This document shows, in pieces, positions 7,662 through 8,276 of a stretch of DNA of 8,276 nt. A program made the position numbers and the translations under genes. Source of the stretch: Actinomycetota bacterium. Lineage in GTDB: Bacteria > Actinomycetota > Actinomycetes > Actinomycetales > Angustibacteraceae. Position 1 is the first letter of the stretch. Each line of letters opens with the position of its first letter. A model generated the notes under the pieces. The model had not been told where the DNA came from and made no database searches. It was given only the letters and a program-made list of their open reading frames with translations. The stretch is from assembly GCA_014377795.1 (NCBI GenBank), contig JACMOY010000282.1:1-8276 (forward strand), read 5' to 3'.

Positions 7662-7891
7662 CAGGTGGCCTCTCTGGTGATGTCGTCACGGGTACGGAGC
7701 ACGCTGGCCACGGGGTGGGCTGAGACCAGGGTTTGCACGCAAGCCGATGCCGCCACCGGCAGGAAGGCGGTCACCTGGGCGACAGCTCCGATGTCACGCC
7801 GTCGCACGCGATCTGCTGCTCGCTGCGACCGGGCTCGTCCCGCTGAGCATCGTTGCTCCCGCACCTGATGTCGCATGAGGTTCTCGGCCAC
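7661..7891 (-). CDS. Possible small ORF (76 aa) overlapping the dhaK start
   Basis: An open frame from GTG at 7891 to TGA at 7661-7663. It has a strong Shine-Dalgarno, GGAGGAG at 7896-7902, at good spacing, and its stop shares one base with the dhaK ATG (TGATG), an arrangement typical of translational coupling. I do not recognise the product: an Arg-rich first half (MAENLMRHQVREQRC onward) and a mildly hydrophobic second half (about 35-65, AVAQVTAFLPVAASACVQTL) ending RDDITREAT. By hand count the third position is G/C in about 71% of codons overall, with many CGA codons early, rising to about 80% in the last 44; dhaK is visibly higher. It could be a leader peptide, a small coupled protein, the remnant of a decayed gene, or only the 5' leader of dhaK. 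Upstream extension of the frame beyond 7891 looks non-coding. Confidence 0.35.
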   Translation of the reverse strand: MAENLMRHQVREQRCSAGRARSQRAADRVRRRDIGAVAQVTAFLPVAASACVQTLVSAHPVASVLRTRDDITREAT

Positions 7892-7895
7892 CAAA

Positions 7896-7902
7896 CTCCT
7901 CC
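7896..7902 (-). promoter_or_regulatory. Strong Shine-Dalgarno in front of the small ORF
   Basis: The minus strand reads GGAGGAG followed by TTTG and then GTG at 7891, giving 6 nt from GGAGG to the start. It is the best ribosome-binding sequence in the window, yet no recognised gene follows it directly. It is the main reason to take the 76-codon frame seriously. Confidence 0.5.
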
Positions 7903-7904
7903 GG

Positions 7905-7934
7905 ACGCTACCGCCGCGATTCAACGCGGCGCAA
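7905..7934 (-). promoter_or_regulatory. Candidate dha operon promoter
   Basis: On the minus strand TTGCGC (7929-7934) and TAGCGT (7905-7910) are separated by 18 bp, a fair match to an actinobacterial sigma-70-type -35/-10 pair. The predicted start of transcription, near 7898, would fall inside or just at the GGAGGAG ribosome site, giving a very short leader for the small ORF and about 235 nt of leader before dhaK. In GC-rich DNA such matches occur by chance, so this is tentative. Confidence 0.3.
7912..7931. repeat. Inverted repeat, possible operator
   Basis: Arms CGCCGCG and CGCGGCG (7 bp each, perfect) flank a 6-bp AT-rich centre, ATTCAA on the plus strand. The repeat fills the spacer between the candidate -35 and -10 hexamers, the classic position for a repressor site. 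It could instead be a small hairpin in RNA, but no U-tract follows. The binding factor is unknown, and no regulator gene is in the window. Confidence 0.35.
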
Positions 7935-7986
7935 GGGTGCGGCCCATCTCGGCGCGCCTGCGGTGGGTGTCGGCAACGCCGAGCCA

Positions 7987-8030
7987 CCACGAACGGGGCA
8001 CCCGACGTCCCTGGAGCGACCGGTTCGTGG
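7987..8030. repeat. Inverted repeat with 8-bp arms, 28-nt loop
   Basis: CCACGAAC (7987-7994) and GTTCGTGG (8023-8030) are exact complements; allowing one mismatch, the arms extend to 11 bp. It begins 52 nt past the hydrolase stop. It may be a weak terminator hairpin for the hydrolase or paired sites for a regulator of the dha genes. There is no U-run on the minus-strand side. Confidence 0.3.
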
Positions 8031-8082
8031 CATCTCGGTGCGGTGCGAGCTCGTGGGCCACGTCGTCGAGACGTACCTTCCG

Positions 8083-8276
8083 TCAGTCGGTGCGGTCCAG
8101 GATCAGCTGGGCGGCTTCCTTCGGGGCGTCCCACTGTGGGAAGTGACCGCACCGCTCGAACCAGTGCAGCACCGCGTCGGGGAACAGCTCCGTGGCACGT
8201 GCGGCCTGTTTCGGCACGGTGACCAGGTCACGGCGTCCCCAGCCGATCGTGACCCGGCCGGGCACGGTGCCTGCCG
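8083..8276 (-). CDS. Alpha/beta hydrolase, C-terminal part (cut by window edge)
   Basis: Only the last 64 residues are in the window; the frame is open to the edge, so the real start lies beyond. The segment reads as the end of an alpha/beta hydrolase fold: a strand VTIGWGRRD carrying the catalytic acid (Asp codon 8227-8229), a helix KQAARATELF, a strand AVLHWFERCG and the catalytic histidine in CGHFPQWDAP (His codon 8143-8145), then the final helix. Esterases, haloalkane dehalogenases, epoxide hydrolases and C-C hydrolases share this ending, so the substrate cannot be named. A GTG at 8265 is internal, not a plausible start, because the nucleophile serine and most of the fold would be missing. 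It points the same way as the dha genes but is about 420 bp from dhaK. Confidence 0.85.
   Translation of the reverse strand, partial: AGTVPGRVTIGWGRRDLVTVPKQAARATELFPDAVLHWFERCGHFPQWDAPKEAAQLILDRTD

Larger units (their letters stand above)
7892..8082. other. Intergenic region upstream of the dha genes
   Basis: Between the hydrolase stop and the small ORF are 191 bp; with the small ORF discounted, 421 bp before dhaK lack a definite gene. It is richer in A/T-ending triplets than the flanking genes and shows no convincing coding frame on either strand. It contains a candidate promoter with an inverted repeat in its spacer (7905-7934), the strong GGAGGAG at 7896-7902 and a longer-range inverted repeat (7987-8030). 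It is the likely control region of the dha operon. Confidence 0.6.

Noticed and set aside
6193..7689. Minus-strand frame of 498 codons overlapping dhaK and dhaL
   Set aside because: An Arg/Gly/Pro-rich out-of-frame reading of dhaK and dhaL, both of which have family signatures in the other frame.
6537..7868. Plus-strand frame of 443 codons opposite dhaK
   Set aside because: Antisense shadow of dhaK; no family resemblance, and it begins inside dhaL.
7892..8152. Upstream extension of the small-ORF frame into the hydrolase gene
   Set aside because: This part reads as Arg/Pro-rich sequence without a ribosome site at its first ATG and overlaps the end of the real hydrolase frame; only the part from GTG 7891 has any support.
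1..8276. CRISPR array, tRNA or rRNA gene, insertion sequence, prophage or toxin-antitoxin pair
   Set aside because: No regularly spaced repeats, no cloverleaf-like or rRNA sequence, no transposase or integrase motifs and no suitable small gene pair were seen on either strand.

Overview
The window is GC-rich (third codon positions mostly G or C) and every gene I can support lies on the minus strand. GTG starts are common, and the gene complement (DinG-type iron-sulfur helicase, FrnE-like DsbA protein, PTS-driven dihydroxyacetone kinase) fits an actinobacterium, perhaps a Nocardioides-like propionibacterial lineage. The phylum is a reasonable inference from composition and protein style; the family is a guess.

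In transcription order (right to left): the C-terminal end of an alpha/beta hydrolase (8083-8276, cut by the window edge); a 191-bp stretch with a candidate promoter, an inverted repeat inside its spacer and a second longer-range inverted repeat; a possible 76-residue small ORF (7661-7891) that ends in a TGATG overlap with the next gene; then dhaK (6660-7661), dhaL (6021-6656) and a large dhaM-HPr-Enzyme I fusion (3463-5970). After a 58-bp gap come a DinG-family helicase (1137-3404), a 92-residue protein of unknown function (809-1087) and a DsbA/FrnE-like oxidoreductase (39-740). The left edge (3-30) is a perfect 28-bp palindrome, probably the terminator of that last gene.

The central theme is PEP-dependent dihydroxyacetone phosphorylation. 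DhaK holds dihydroxyacetone covalently on a histidine, DhaL carries ADP/ATP as a cofactor, and DhaM recharges DhaL with phosphate from PEP. Here DhaM carries the EIIA domain, the HPr domain and what looks like a complete, catalytically intact Enzyme I, so one polypeptide could take phosphate from PEP all the way to DhaL. This differs from E. coli DhaM, whose Enzyme I part is truncated and needs separate PTS proteins.

The left half (helicase, small protein, oxidoreductase) reads as ordinary chromosomal DNA with no evident functional link to the dha genes. I see no tRNA or rRNA genes, CRISPR array, insertion sequence or transposase, and no gene on the plus strand. I did not find a clearly new biological system. 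The most worthwhile items are the self-contained DhaM fusion and the unexplained leader region and small ORF in front of dhaK.
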